From: a bacterium
GTDB lineage: Bacteria > Myxococcota_A > Polyangia > Nannocystales > Nannocystaceae
DNA: 64,000 nt
Reading direction: 5' to 3'
Assembly (NCBI GenBank): GCA_024742475.1
Contig: JANSYI010000022.1
Span: 102,440 to 166,439 of the forward strand
Below, in pieces: positions 16,629 through 25,604 of this stretch. How positions within the stretch are numbered: the first letter of the stretch is position 1; each line of letters starts with the position of its first letter. Under the pieces are notes generated by a model that was not told the DNA's origin, ran no database searches, and saw only the letters and a list, made by a program, of their open reading frames with translations. The position numbers and the translations under genes are program-made.

Positions 16629-17519
16629 TCATTCGATCGTCTCGATGACCCGCTCGAGCAGTAGATCCGCTGGGTTCTTCGCCTGCAGCGGGGGCCGACG
16701 GATCGCGAAGAACGGCGTGGGGGGGACGACGTCGATATCGAGCTTGCGCAGCTCTCCGCGGGCAACATCGGCCGCGGCGATGCGGTCGGGCAAGACGGCG
16801 AGGTGCTGGCCCGCGCGGCAGACCTCGAGGCCGACCTGGAGATCGGCGGCCCGAAGCTCGACCCGGCGCGGTATCTCGACGGGCCAACCCTCACGGGGGT
16901 GACCGCGCAGGTCGGGGGGCGGCGCAACGAAGGCGTGGGCGCAGGCCGCCTGGAGATCCACGTGTTTCGCCTCGAACAGCGGATGGCCCACGCCGCAGTA
17001 GACCGAGCTCGCGTAGTGGCCGAGCGTGCGGATGTCGAGCGCGTCGTCCTGAACGGGCTCGGTGCTCAGCACCAGGTCGAGCGTGCCGCGGCGCAGGCTC
17101 TCGGCGAGCTCGGCCGTGGGCATGCTGCTGACGTGCGGCCGCAGGTCGGGGTGGTCGCTCTGCAGCTGACGCAGCGCGGGCAGCAGGAACATCCGGGTCA
17201 GCGTGCCGGGCGAGCTGATCCGCAGGTCGCCCCCGAGCTCGGTGGAGTCGATCCTGGCGAGCGCATCGTGGATGAGTCGCATCGCGTCGCGGGTCGCGTG
17301 CAGCAGCGTCTGGCCGGACTTGGTGAGCGTCAGCCCGCGGCCCTCACGACGGAACAGCGGCGATGACAGATCGGACTCGACCAGCGAGACCGTCCGCGAC
17401 AGCGCCGAGGGAGACACGTGAAGCTGCTCGGCTGCCTGGCGCATGTGCTGCGTCTCGCCAACTGCACGAAACGCGGGGAGCCAGGACCACAGCTGCTCGA
17501 CACGACGGAATCGCTCCAT
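16629..17519 (-). CDS. LysR-family transcriptional regulator
   Basis: Protein of 296 aa. The N-terminal winged helix-turn-helix is typical of LysR: FRAVGETQHMRQAAEQLHVSPSALSRTV (HTH about residues 18-40), followed by SLVESDLSSPLFRREGRGL. A LysR substrate-binding domain (beta/alpha, DLRISSPGTLTR onward) follows. ATG 17519 lies close before the HTH and is preceded by GGTGA. The gene is divergent from the lipoprotein gene at 17639, the classic arrangement in which a LysR protein controls its divergent neighbour. The effector is unknown. Confidence 0.92.
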   Translation of the reverse strand: MERFRRVEQLWSWLPAFRAVGETQHMRQAAEQLHVSPSALSRTVSLVESDLSSPLFRREGRGLTLTKSGQTLLHATRDAMRLIHDALARIDSTELGGDLRISSPGTLTRMFLLPALRQLQSDHPDLRPHVSSMPTAELAESLRRGTLDLVLSTEPVQDDALDIRTLGHYASSVYCGVGHPLFEAKHVDLQAACAHAFVAPPPDLRGHPREGWPVEIPRRVELRAADLQVGLEVCRAGQHLAVLPDRIAAADVARGELRKLDIDVVPPTPFFAIRRPPLQAKNPADLLLERVIETIE

Positions 17520-17554
17520 ACGTTCACCAAAATAGAACGATTCGTTTGAGAAGT

Positions 17555-17570
17555 TGTTCTGGCGAGAACA
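17555..17570. promoter_or_regulatory. Candidate LysR operator TGTTCT-N4-AGAACA
   Basis: A perfect 6+6 inverted repeat with a 4-nt spacer (TGTTCTGGCGAGAACA) sits in the 119-bp divergent intergenic region. A further AGAAC at 17534-17538 repeats the right half site upstream. The position, 36 bp from the LysR start and 69 bp from the lipoprotein start, suits an autoregulatory or activating site. That LysR binds here is inferred. Confidence 0.5.
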
Positions 17571-17638
17571 TGAGTCGCGCTGTAGGACTCTGGCGTCGCG
17601 GGTAGGAGCAACCCCCAACCGAAGCTGGAGAATCTGAA

Positions 17639-18946
17639 ATGCTGAAGAAAATCATCCCCCTGAGCCTGCTGCCCGTCCTCGCGCTCGGCTGCGACACGTC
17701 CACCGATGCCGAGTTCGCTGGAGCCCAGCCGGACGAGCTTGGTGCACCCGCCGGCAAGGCCGACGGACCCGAGTACTCGATCCGCGCAGCGGGCGCCTAC
17801 GACATCCTCCAAGTTCAGGGCGCCGCGGCGCTCGACCTGTACGGCGTCATGGATCGCGCGGGCGGGTTCGAGCGGGCCAGCCGTGGCTCGCTCGACTACG
17901 TCTACGGCGTCTACTCGATCTGCGTCAGCAACGGGGCCGCCGCGGCCTGCAACCTGTTCAGCCGCGACGCTCGCGAGCAGGACGGCGACACGTTCCTCGC
18001 GACGACGCACGGGCAGCGCTTCGACTCCGCGTCGAGCGAGCTGTTCGGTGCCATCGCCCGCTCGCAAGGCATCGCCCCCTCGAGCCTCGACTCCGTGGAG
18101 AGCGACCGGTTCGTCTGCGCCAAGGAGTCGAGCGCCGTGTGGTGTGGTCTGACCGCTCCGGTCTCCGCCGCGGTCACGCTCGAGCTGTCCTTCGACGGCC
18201 TCATGCCGCTCGGCGAAGGCTACGTGTACGAGGGCTGGCTCATCACCGCGGATGGCCCGGTGACCAGCGGCCGATTCGGCATCGCCGCGGGTCAAGACAC
18301 CGTGTCGATGGGCATCGACCCCGAGCTCGCCGCTGCGTCGACGATGTTCGTGCTGACCATCGAGCCCGAGTTCGGTGACGACCCCGCGCCGTCCGACACC
18401 CACGTGGTCGCGGGAGTGTTCGAGGGCGGCCAGGCGCTGCTCGACATCGACCACCCCGCTGCGCTTGGCACCGACTTCAACGACGCCGCAGGACGCTTCT
18501 TCCTCGAGACGCCCTCGACCGCCGATATCGCCGACGACTACGACCAAGGGGTCTGGTTCCTCGACCCCGCCGCGGGCGCGCCCAGCCTCGACCTGCCTAC
18601 GCTTCCCGCCGGCTGGGTCTACGAGGGGTGGGTCGTGGGCGAGGACGGACCCGTCTCGACGGGTCGCTTCGTGGACGTGGCCGCGCCCGACTCCGACGCG
18701 GGTGGCCCGACGGCGGGCCCCGACGCGACGCCGCCGTTCCCCGGCCAGGACTTCATCGCGCCGCCGATGGTGCTCACCGGCACCCGCGTGGTGATCTCGG
18801 TCGAGCCCGATCCCGACGACGGGCCCGCGCCGTTCCAGCTCAAGCCTCTGCTCGGCGACGTGACCGACGCAGGCCCGGGCGTGCTGCAGGACCTCGGCAA
18901 CATTTCGGAGGAGAACCGGATCACCGGTCTCGCGGTGCTCGAGTAA
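17639..18946 (+). CDS. Lipoprotein with two RskA-like (anti-sigma-K C-terminal) domains
   Basis: Lipoprotein of 435 aa (LLPVLALGC). After an N-terminal globular region (residues about 45-165, Cys-containing) there are two copies of a beta domain like the extracellular part of RskA anti-sigma factors. Copy 1 has LGEGYVYEGWLITADGPVTSG and FVLTIEPEFGDDPAPSDTHV; copy 2 has LPAGWVYEGWVVGEDGPVSTG and VVISVEPDPDDGPAPFQ. There is no sigma-binding zinc-finger domain or transmembrane helix, so it is not itself an anti-sigma factor; the domains probably bind surface ligands. It is divergent from the LysR gene and followed by a strong terminator. Confidence 0.8.
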   Translation: MLKKIIPLSLLPVLALGCDTSTDAEFAGAQPDELGAPAGKADGPEYSIRAAGAYDILQVQGAAALDLYGVMDRAGGFERASRGSLDYVYGVYSICVSNGAAAACNLFSRDAREQDGDTFLATTHGQRFDSASSELFGAIARSQGIAPSSLDSVESDRFVCAKESSAVWCGLTAPVSAAVTLELSFDGLMPLGEGYVYEGWLITADGPVTSGRFGIAAGQDTVSMGIDPELAAASTMFVLTIEPEFGDDPAPSDTHVVAGVFEGGQALLDIDHPAALGTDFNDAAGRFFLETPSTADIADDYDQGVWFLDPAAGAPSLDLPTLPAGWVYEGWVVGEDGPVSTGRFVDVAAPDSDAGGPTAGPDATPPFPGQDFIAPPMVLTGTRVVISVEPDPDDGPAPFQLKPLLGDVTDAGPGVLQDLGNISEENRITGLAVLE

Positions 18947-18970
18947 CGGAGTCGAGCCACCACCCCTTCG

Positions 18971-19007
18971 AGCGCCGCGGTGTGCAAGCACCGCGGCGCT
19001 TCTTTTT
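18971..19007 (+). terminator. Strong intrinsic terminator
   Basis: A perfect 12-bp stem (AGCGCCGCGGTG with CACCGCGGCGCT), 6-nt loop, followed by TCTTTTT, 25 bp after the stop of the RskA-like lipoprotein gene. It sits between convergent genes. The T-tract is on the + strand, so it serves the upstream + gene first. Confidence 0.9.
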
Positions 19008-19016
19008 GGTTTCGCT

Positions 19017-19736
19017 TCAGATGACCGACGCGTCCCAGGTGCCCGTGCACATGATCGCGGGGCAGGTGAAGGTTCCCGAGCCGTCGCCCATGTCGTCGAT
19101 GGCGCCGTCCATCGTGCAGTTGTCGAAGGTGATGTCCACGTTGCCGTCGACCGTGCCCATGTCGTCGACGGTGCCGGTGATCGTGCCCGAGCCAAGACCG
19201 GCCGCGCTGACGGTGCCGGTCATGGTGCCGTCGTCTGCGACGTTGAACTCGAGGTCCCCGGCGAGCGTCATGCCTTGGCACAACGCGTTGACGGTGCCTT
19301 CGTAGTCGCCGGTGTAGTCGGCGGGGTCGGAGGTGTCGGAGTCGGTGGCGCCCCCGGAGCTCGACTCGTCGCCGGTCGTCGAGGCGTCACCCGTGGACCC
19401 GCTGCTCGAGTCGCCGGAGCCACTCGAACTTCCAGAGGTCGTGCCGACATCGGTGTCGCTGCCGCTGTCGGTGTCGCTCTCGGAATCGCTGTCGCTCGCG
19501 GTGTCGGTCGTCGGGGACCCCGTGGACGCGTCCGCGACCGTGTCGCTGCTCGTCGAACTCTGGCCGGTGCCCGACTGCTGGCCCGTGCCACCGCTCGAGG
19601 TGTCGTCGACATTGATCGGCGGTCCACCGCTGCTGCTGCCGGATCCGCCGTCGGTGTCCGAGTCGAACGCGACCGCGGGTCCACCGCAGGCGGCAAGGGT
19701 CAAGGTGACGAGTCCAAGGAAGAAGCTACGAGCCAT
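19017..19736 (-). CDS. Lipoprotein with very long Ser/Asp/Thr/Gly linker
   Basis: Lipoprotein of 239 aa from the ATG at 19736 (FLGLVTLTLAAC). About 115 residues of Ser/Asp/Thr/Gly low complexity (SDSDSESDTDSGSDTDV and similar) connect the anchor to a 95-residue C-terminal beta domain with evenly spaced TxTGTV-type strands (GTMTGTVSAAGLGSGTITG), two or three Cys residues and a closing FTCPAIMCTGTWD. No family is recognised; regular strands suggest a beta-helix or sandwich. The linker makes up half of the mature protein. Confidence 0.75.
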   Translation of the reverse strand: MARSFFLGLVTLTLAACGGPAVAFDSDTDGGSGSSSGGPPINVDDTSSGGTGQQSGTGQSSTSSDTVADASTGSPTTDTASDSDSESDTDSGSDTDVGTTSGSSSGSGDSSSGSTGDASTTGDESSSGGATDSDTSDPADYTGDYEGTVNALCQGMTLAGDLEFNVADDGTMTGTVSAAGLGSGTITGTVDDMGTVDGNVDITFDNCTMDGAIDDMGDGSGTFTCPAIMCTGTWDASVI

Positions 19737-19844
19737 TGTCCCAGCGTAGCGAAACTCTCTCGAGCCGACCCTACGAAAAAAGTTGCCTCGCGCGACTTCG
19801 ACCGCAGACTGCGACACGCAGCCGAGGGCTGTCGCAAGGACGAC

Positions 19845-21269
19845 ATGGAACAACGCGAGGTCGACGTAGCGATTTTGGGCGCAGGCACGGCGGGTCTCTC
19901 CGCCCGACGCACCGCAAAAGCCGAGGGGGCGAGCGTGGTCATGATCGACCCCGGACCTTTCGGCACGACGTGCGCGCGTGTCGGATGCATGCCGAGCAAG
20001 CTGCTCATCGCGGCGGCCGAAGTCGCGCACTGTGCAAGAGTTGCAGAGCCGTTTGGGGTCCGCGTTCGTGACGTCGAGGTCGATGGTCCCGCTGTCATGC
20101 AGAGGGTGCAGGCCGAGCGTGATCGCTTCGTCGGCTTCGTGAACGAGGCGATCGAGGCGGCCAAGTCCGAGGGGGAGCTCATCGTCGGGCGGGGGCACAT
20201 CGTGGCGCCCGGCAAGCTCCGCGTCGACGACCATACCGAGGTGAGCTTCGGCCGGCTCGTCGTGGCGACGGGAAGCAGCACGTTCACGCCGCCGCCCTTT
20301 CGCGGCCTCGAGCAGGTCATGCTCACGAACGAGAGCGTCTTCGAGCTGGACGACCTCCCGGGCAGCTTGCTGGTGGTCGGCCTCGGCGTGATCGGCTTGG
20401 AGCTGGGCCAAGCGTTCGCGCGGCTCGGTGTGCGCGTCACCCTCGTGGGCATCGGAGGCGGCGTTGGACCGCTCACCGACCCCGCGGTGAAGAAGGAGGC
20501 GGTCCAGGTGTTCTCAGGGGAGCTCGACCTTCATCCGGACTACACGTTGCACCGGATCGAGGCCGAAGACGGCGGCGTGCGGGTGGAGTTCACCGATGGC
20601 AGCGGCGTCCGCCGTGATGAGACGTTCGAAAGGGTCCTGATGGCGGCGGGCCGTCGTCCCAACCTCGGCGGCCTCGGGCTCGAGAACATGGGCGCGTCGC
20701 CCGATGACCCGATCGGCTTCGAGTCGATGCAGCTCGGCGAGCATCCCGTCTTCGTCGCAGGCGACGTCAGCGGGATTCGTCCTCTGTTGCACGAGGCCGC
20801 CCACGAGGGGCGTGCTGCCGGTCGCAACGCGGCGCGTTTTCCCGAGGTCGAACGGCCGCCGCGCAAGGTCAACCTCGGCGTCGTGTTCAGCGACCCGCAG
20901 ATCGGCATCGTCGGCAAGAGCTACGCCGAGCTCGCGTCGTGCGAAGCGGTGGCGGGCGAAGTCGACTACGGCAGGCAAGGGCGGGCGCGAGTGCATCGCA
21001 AGAACGCCGGCCGGGTGCGCATCTACGCCGACAAGCAATCCGGCGTCTTGTTGGGCGCCGAGCTCTTCGGCCCCGATGTCGAGCACCTCTCGCACCTGCT
21101 CGCGTGGGTCGTGCAGCAAGGCCTGACCGTGCACGAGGTGCTGGACCTGCCCTTCTACCACCCGGTCGTCGAAGAGGGCCTGCGGACGGCGCTCGTCGAC
21201 CTGCGCAGCAACCTCGAGCAGGGCGAGCCGGTCAAGTGCAAGGTCTCGGCGTTCGGACCCGGCGCTTGA
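19845..21269 (+). CDS. Dihydrolipoamide dehydrogenase-like pyridine nucleotide-disulfide oxidoreductase
   Basis: Flavoprotein of 474 aa. FAD Rossmann motif GAGTAGLSARRTA at residues 11-23; redox-active disulfide in CARVGCMPSK (C-x4-C) near 44; NAD(P)-binding GLGVIGLELGQAFARLG near 177; second FAD motif VFVAGDV near 303; C-terminal dimerisation domain with the catalytic FYHPVVEEG His-Glu pair. These features fit dihydrolipoamide dehydrogenase and close relatives such as mercuric reductase or soluble transhydrogenase. No lipoyl-dependent complex genes are nearby, so the electron partner is open. ATG 19845 begins just before the Rossmann fold. Confidence 0.9.
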   Translation: MEQREVDVAILGAGTAGLSARRTAKAEGASVVMIDPGPFGTTCARVGCMPSKLLIAAAEVAHCARVAEPFGVRVRDVEVDGPAVMQRVQAERDRFVGFVNEAIEAAKSEGELIVGRGHIVAPGKLRVDDHTEVSFGRLVVATGSSTFTPPPFRGLEQVMLTNESVFELDDLPGSLLVVGLGVIGLELGQAFARLGVRVTLVGIGGGVGPLTDPAVKKEAVQVFSGELDLHPDYTLHRIEAEDGGVRVEFTDGSGVRRDETFERVLMAAGRRPNLGGLGLENMGASPDDPIGFESMQLGEHPVFVAGDVSGIRPLLHEAAHEGRAAGRNAARFPEVERPPRKVNLGVVFSDPQIGIVGKSYAELASCEAVAGEVDYGRQGRARVHRKNAGRVRIYADKQSGVLLGAELFGPDVEHLSHLLAWVVQQGLTVHEVLDLPFYHPVVEEGLRTALVDLRSNLEQGEPVKCKVSAFGPGA

Positions 21270-21281
21270 CCGGCGAGGTTG

Positions 21282-22289
21282 TTACGGCAGCGCCGCGGTG
21301 CACCCGCTCGACCACTCGTCGGCGCAGTCGTAGATTTCGGTGCTGGTCGTGACGGTGCCGCTGGGCCATTCGATGGTGCCGGCGGTCCAGACTTCTTGGG
21401 GCGCGAGCGCGTCGATGCTGACGACGGTGGTCTCGCCGCCCACGTTGAACGTGACCGTGCCTGGAGCCTCGGGGTCGCCGCTGCTCCAGTGCTCGACGAG
21501 GACCGTGTACGTGCCCTCTTCGGGTCCGGCGAGGAAGATGTTCTCGGGCCCGTAGGCGCCGGTGTTGTCCACGTCCTTGCGGGGGTCGTCGCTGGGGTCG
21601 TCTTGAACACCCCAGTCCGGCCCGCTGCCGACGCACGTGGTCCACGTGCAGTCGTCCTCGGTGTTGATCTGTCCGCCGGGGCGCACCAGGTGCAGCTCGA
21701 AGTCGTCGCCGCGTTCGTCCCAGGTGAGGGACACGCGAATGTCGGGCTCGACGCAGTCTTCGGTGATCACGCGAGTGACCAGCACGTACTCGCCGGCGTC
21801 GTTGGACCACACGCACTTGACCAGCTGCTCGCCGCAGAAGAGGGGCGTGGTGAAGGTGAAGGCACCGGACTCGTCGGTGGGGATCGTGCCGCCGAAGGTC
21901 TGGCCGTCGGCGCTCTCGATGTAGAACTCTCCGTCCCCGGCCGCGTCCATGACGCTGCCCGAGAACGTCCACACCGTGGCGTCGCCCGCGAGGATGTCGG
22001 CTGTGGGGATCTCGCTGCTCGGGCAGCCCTCGCAGGTGCACTCGCCGGGCGTGTTGCAGTCGGGCGCGGGGTCGTCGAACCCCCCGTCGCTGGGCGCGCC
22101 TCCGGTCTCGTCGGCGCCTGAGGAGCTGTCTCCCGAGGCGTCCGCCGATGGGTCGTCGGTCGTGGTGGGAGACGTAGCGTCTCCCGAGGCCGACTCGGTC
22201 TCGTTGGCATTCTGCTCGTCATCGCTGACGATGAGGCAGGCGGGGGCGGTGGCGATCACAGCCAAAGCGAAGGCGAAGGTCCTCTGCAT
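21282..22289 (-). CDS. Lipoprotein with YfaP (DUF2135)-like domain
   Basis: Secreted protein of 335 aa with signal AVIATAPAC (weak lipobox), a Ser/Asp/Gly linker, a Cys-rich segment CNTPGECTCEGC, and a C-terminal domain resembling YfaP/DUF2135: IRVSLTWDERGDDFELHLV, VGSGPDWGVQDDPSDDP, GAYGPENIFLAGPEEGTYTV. The acidic loops in this domain look suited to calcium. Function unknown; such domains are frequent in myxobacterial surface proteins. It is divergent from the ion-channel gene. Confidence 0.8.
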   Translation of the reverse strand: MQRTFAFALAVIATAPACLIVSDDEQNANETESASGDATSPTTTDDPSADASGDSSSGADETGGAPSDGGFDDPAPDCNTPGECTCEGCPSSEIPTADILAGDATVWTFSGSVMDAAGDGEFYIESADGQTFGGTIPTDESGAFTFTTPLFCGEQLVKCVWSNDAGEYVLVTRVITEDCVEPDIRVSLTWDERGDDFELHLVRPGGQINTEDDCTWTTCVGSGPDWGVQDDPSDDPRKDVDNTGAYGPENIFLAGPEEGTYTVLVEHWSSGDPEAPGTVTFNVGGETTVVSIDALAPQEVWTAGTIEWPSGTVTTSTEIYDCADEWSSGCTAALP

Positions 22290-22316
22290 ACGGGGGTAGT
22301 CCGGCCGCGGGGCTGC

Positions 22317-22326
22317 GTGATCACGA
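22317..22326. promoter_or_regulatory. 10-bp palindrome between divergent genes
   Basis: CGTGATCACG is a perfect palindrome followed by an A-rich stretch (AAAAAAG) in the 81-bp gap between the YfaP-like lipoprotein gene and the channel gene. It may be an operator; the evidence is symmetry and position only. Confidence 0.25.
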
Positions 22327-22370
22327 AAAAAGAACCACTCTCAGGCGCGCGGCGCTAGCCTGCCGCCGCG

Positions 22371-24272
22371 ATGCGATCCTCAATACGGCGTGCGGTCGTC
22401 TTCCAGCTCGAGCAGCTCATGGCTCGAGGCACACTGTTTCGGTTCTTGGTCGTGTTGGGGGTCGTTGGGGTGCTGTCGGTCATCGGAGGGCTGGCGGTCA
22501 TGCTGCTCGGTGAGGACGAGCTTTCCAGCCCCGTCGATGCGACCTGGTGGGCGTTCTTGCGCCTGTCGGACCCGGGCTACCTCGGTGACGACGTAGGCTT
22601 CCTCAAGCGGTTCATCTCGAGCGTGCTGACGATCCTCGGCTGCGTCGTGTTCCTCGGCGCGATGGTCGCGATTCTGACCCAGTGGCTCAACTCGACGCTC
22701 GCCCGGCTCGAGTTGGGGCTGACTCCGATTCGGCTCGACGGTCATGTCGTCGTGGTGGGCTGGACCGACCGCACGGGCATCATCTGCCGCGACCTGTTCT
22801 CGAGCGAAGGGCGGCTGCAGAGGTGGCTCGACCTCCGGGGTGTCCGCCGGCTTCGGGTTGCGGTGCTCTCGCGCACCGTCGGTCCGGTGCAGGTGCAGCA
22901 ACTCGCCGACACGCTGGGCAACGTCGCGCCCCCCAGCCGGGTCATCCTCCGCTCCGGCTCTCCGCTGGAGACCGCGCACCTCGAGCGCGTCGACGTCTTG
23001 CACGCTGGGTCGGTCGTGATCCCCGGCGTCGAGGCGACGTCGGCCAGCGCCGATGAGCAAGACGCAGCGGTCATCAAGGCGCTATGCGCCGTCGCGGCTT
23101 CGGTGCCCACCGAGGCCGACTCGCCGCCGTGCGTCTGCGAGCTGTTCGACGTTCGCAAGGTGCCCGTAGCCCGTCGCGCCTACCCCGGTCCGCTCGAGGT
23201 CATCGTCTCGGACGTCATCGTGGGGCGCCTGCTGGCCTACGACCTCATGCATCCGGGCATTGGAGCCGTGTGCACCGAGCTGCTCACCCACGGCGAGGGA
23301 GCGACATTCTACATCTACGACTGGACCGACGCGCCGACGACGTTCGAGGCGGTCGAGCGCCGTGTCGAGGGCGGCATCTTGCTCGGCGTGGTGCGGGGCA
23401 GGGACGGGTCGTGTGTGCTCTGCCCCGACGGGGCGACCACGGTCGATGAAGGCGACGCGCTCGTGGTGGTGGCCCACGCGTTCTTGGACATCGGCTTCGG
23501 TGCCCCGCGGGACGTGGCCAAGGCCGGGGCGCTCGACCTCGAATACCCCGAGGGCAAGGGCAGTCGCGTGCTGGTGCTGGGGTGGAGCCGCCGCGTCCCG
23601 GCGATGCTCGAGGAGCTGGAGAGAATGTCGAGCGCGTCCACCGAAGCCACCGTCGTCTCGGAGATCCCCATCGAAGAGCGCGCGGAGTATGGGGTGTATC
23701 CGGTCGACAAGACCAAGATCGCGCACGTCGAAGGAGACATCACCCTGCCCGACGTGCTCGCCGACGTCGAACCGCGCAGCTTCGATCGCGTGGTGATCGT
23801 CGCGAGCGATTGGGCGGACACCGAAGATGCCGCCGATGCCCGTACCGTCTCGGCCTACCACGCGCTGCGCACCGTGCTCCCCGCGTCACCCACCTCACGA
23901 CTCACGATCGAGGTGGTCGATCCCCTCAATGTCGACTTCTTCGACGCCCAATACGCGCAGACGATCGTGAGCGCCGAGCTGCTCGCCCATCTGCTCGCGC
24001 AGGTGGTGCTGCGGCATGAGGTCCGAGCCGTGGTCGACGACATCTTCGGCTCCGGTCCGAGCACGCTCGAGTTTGCCCGGGTCACCGACTCGGACGTGAC
24101 GACGTTTGCCCAGGCGCGGGCGCGGGCGACCGAGGTGGGCGTCATCGTGATCGGCGTGCGACACGGCGGGGTCGGAGGTGCGCTGAAGCTGGTGCCGCCC
24201 GCCGACGAGCCCCTCGACTCCAGCAGCGAGCTGATCGTGCTGTGGCGGCCGCCGCTAGAACGCGAGTCCTGA
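22371..24272 (+). CDS. CASTOR/POLLUX-type ion channel protein with RCK-like domains
   Basis: Inner-membrane protein of 633 aa. TM1 is FRFLVVLGVVGVLSVIGGL (about 22-40), a pore-loop region contains WWAFLRLSDPGYLGDD (about 61-76), and TM2 is SSVLTILGCVVFLGAMVAIL (about 84-103). The rest is cytoplasmic with two Rossmann-like RCK/TrkA-N-type domains starting at DGHVVVVGWTDR and at SRVLVLGWSRRVPAML. This is the architecture of plant CASTOR/POLLUX and their bacterial relatives, cation channels gated by cytoplasmic ligands. Ion selectivity cannot be told. Its 3' end overlaps the convergent porin gene by 18 bp. Confidence 0.85.
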   Translation: MRSSIRRAVVFQLEQLMARGTLFRFLVVLGVVGVLSVIGGLAVMLLGEDELSSPVDATWWAFLRLSDPGYLGDDVGFLKRFISSVLTILGCVVFLGAMVAILTQWLNSTLARLELGLTPIRLDGHVVVVGWTDRTGIICRDLFSSEGRLQRWLDLRGVRRLRVAVLSRTVGPVQVQQLADTLGNVAPPSRVILRSGSPLETAHLERVDVLHAGSVVIPGVEATSASADEQDAAVIKALCAVAASVPTEADSPPCVCELFDVRKVPVARRAYPGPLEVIVSDVIVGRLLAYDLMHPGIGAVCTELLTHGEGATFYIYDWTDAPTTFEAVERRVEGGILLGVVRGRDGSCVLCPDGATTVDEGDALVVVAHAFLDIGFGAPRDVAKAGALDLEYPEGKGSRVLVLGWSRRVPAMLEELERMSSASTEATVVSEIPIEERAEYGVYPVDKTKIAHVEGDITLPDVLADVEPRSFDRVVIVASDWADTEDAADARTVSAYHALRTVLPASPTSRLTIEVVDPLNVDFFDAQYAQTIVSAELLAHLLAQVVLRHEVRAVVDDIFGSGPSTLEFARVTDSDVTTFAQARARATEVGVIVIGVRHGGVGGALKLVPPADEPLDSSSELIVLWRPPLERES

Positions 24273-25604
24273 GCCGACGTAGACGCTGAGCAGGTGGAGA
24301 TCCGCGGGTACGCTGGCGCCTGCGTTCGTGTCGATTGTCGCGCCCTCGAGCAGGTCGGCTTCGAACCCGCTGCCCCTGCCTCGGCCCCCGGCGTAGCGAA
24401 CTCCCACCGTCGTGCGAAACGCGATGCGATCCTCTCGCTCCCGGCGACCGAGGGTGACGAGCGTGCGGTAGCGGACGCCAGCGGCGACGCCGTAGAGGTC
24501 GACGCGTAGGCTCCCCGCGCTGCTCTGGCGGTTGTCGTTGCGATCGGTGAAGACTCCGCCGCCGAGGGTCCATCGTTGCGCCAGTCGCCAGCGCATGCCG
24601 GCGCGCACGTTCCAGCGGGCGGACTGCCCCAAGCTGGTCACCCCGTCCTGCCGTGGGGATGCCTCGGCGTCGAGCCCGACCTTCCAGCGGCGCGGGCCGA
24701 TGGCGAGGCCGGTCGCGACGGTCCATGTCGATACGCGAGAGGGTCGGCGCTGGACGGGAAAACCCTCGTAGTCGGAGAACGCATCGGTGAGGCCCTCGGC
24801 GGTGGTGGTGGTCTGCAGCGACGCGGCGCTGCCTTCGATGCGCTGAAAGAAGGGGACGACGGGCGTGCGGACGCTTGCGGCGGCGCTGAGCATGTCGCCA
24901 AGGTTGCCCTTGAGGCCAAACGCCGCCTGCAGGCCGTACGAGCGAACGTTGGATTCGTCAGCCGACAGCAAGGTCGTCTGGGCGCCCTCGGCTTCGCGTT
25001 CGAGGAACACCCGCTCCGACGCACTCACCCGATCGTAGACGCCGTAGAGCGCAAGGCCGAGATCGAGGTCGGGGTTGATGCGTACGCCGAGCACGGGACC
25101 GGCGTGATAGCGCCGCGTGAAGGAGGAGTGGCGCACCTCGGCGGTGACGGTGTCGAAACCGCGGAGCTCAGCGCGAGCGACGAGGGTTGGGTCCGAGAAG
25201 CGCGAGGTGAAGAATCCGAAGCCCAACGAGACGTGCTCGGTGACCGCGCTACCGACCGCGAAGGCGGAAGGGACGACGATGAAGTCGCGCCCCCGAAACG
25301 CTGCGGCTTCCGCTCGGCTTCGCGTCTGCAGGTGAAGGCCGCGCGGGATCCGGACGAAGCGCACGCCATACGCCGTCGCGCTGACGTCGGCGCGCAGTCG
25401 GCTGTTGTGGGTGAGCAGCGCGGGGTTGTACCAGACGGAGGCGACGTCTCGCCCGCTCGCAGCGACCGCCCCGGCCATGAGGGCGGCGTCGTCGGACATT
25501 GCAAAGCCCTCGTCGGGGGCCGCGGCCGCCGGTCGCGAGACGGCCAAGAGCATCGTGACCAGGGCGCCAGCGGGTAACCTGGCGATGGAGTCGAGCGTAC
25601 GCAT
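24255..25604 (-). CDS. FadL-like outer-membrane beta-barrel protein
   Basis: Protein of 449 aa with a Sec signal (LVTMLLAVSRPAAAAP), then DAALMAGAVAASGRDVASVWYNPALLT, the NPA-type opening of OMPP1/FadL/TodX proteins. Alternating amphipathic strands continue to a C-terminal aromatic residue (VYVGSGLAF), the usual beta-barrel assembly signal. The family imports hydrophobic compounds such as long-chain fatty acids; the substrate is inferred. Its start codon overlaps that of the divergent metallohydrolase gene by two bases, and its 3' end overlaps the channel gene. Confidence 0.8.
   Translation of the reverse strand: MRTLDSIARLPAGALVTMLLAVSRPAAAAPDEGFAMSDDAALMAGAVAASGRDVASVWYNPALLTHNSRLRADVSATAYGVRFVRIPRGLHLQTRSRAEAAAFRGRDFIVVPSAFAVGSAVTEHVSLGFGFFTSRFSDPTLVARAELRGFDTVTAEVRHSSFTRRYHAGPVLGVRINPDLDLGLALYGVYDRVSASERVFLEREAEGAQTTLLSADESNVRSYGLQAAFGLKGNLGDMLSAAASVRTPVVPFFQRIEGSAASLQTTTTAEGLTDAFSDYEGFPVQRRPSRVSTWTVATGLAIGPRRWKVGLDAEASPRQDGVTSLGQSARWNVRAGMRWRLAQRWTLGGGVFTDRNDNRQSSAGSLRVDLYGVAAGVRYRTLVTLGRREREDRIAFRTTVGVRYAGGRGRGSGFEADLLEGATIDTNAGASVPADLHLLSVYVGSGLAF

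Noticed and set aside
17639..18946. The double RskA-like protein as an anti-sigma factor
   Set aside because: It has no N-terminal zinc-binding anti-sigma domain, no TM helix and no neighbouring sigma factor gene; only the extracellular-type domain is shared.
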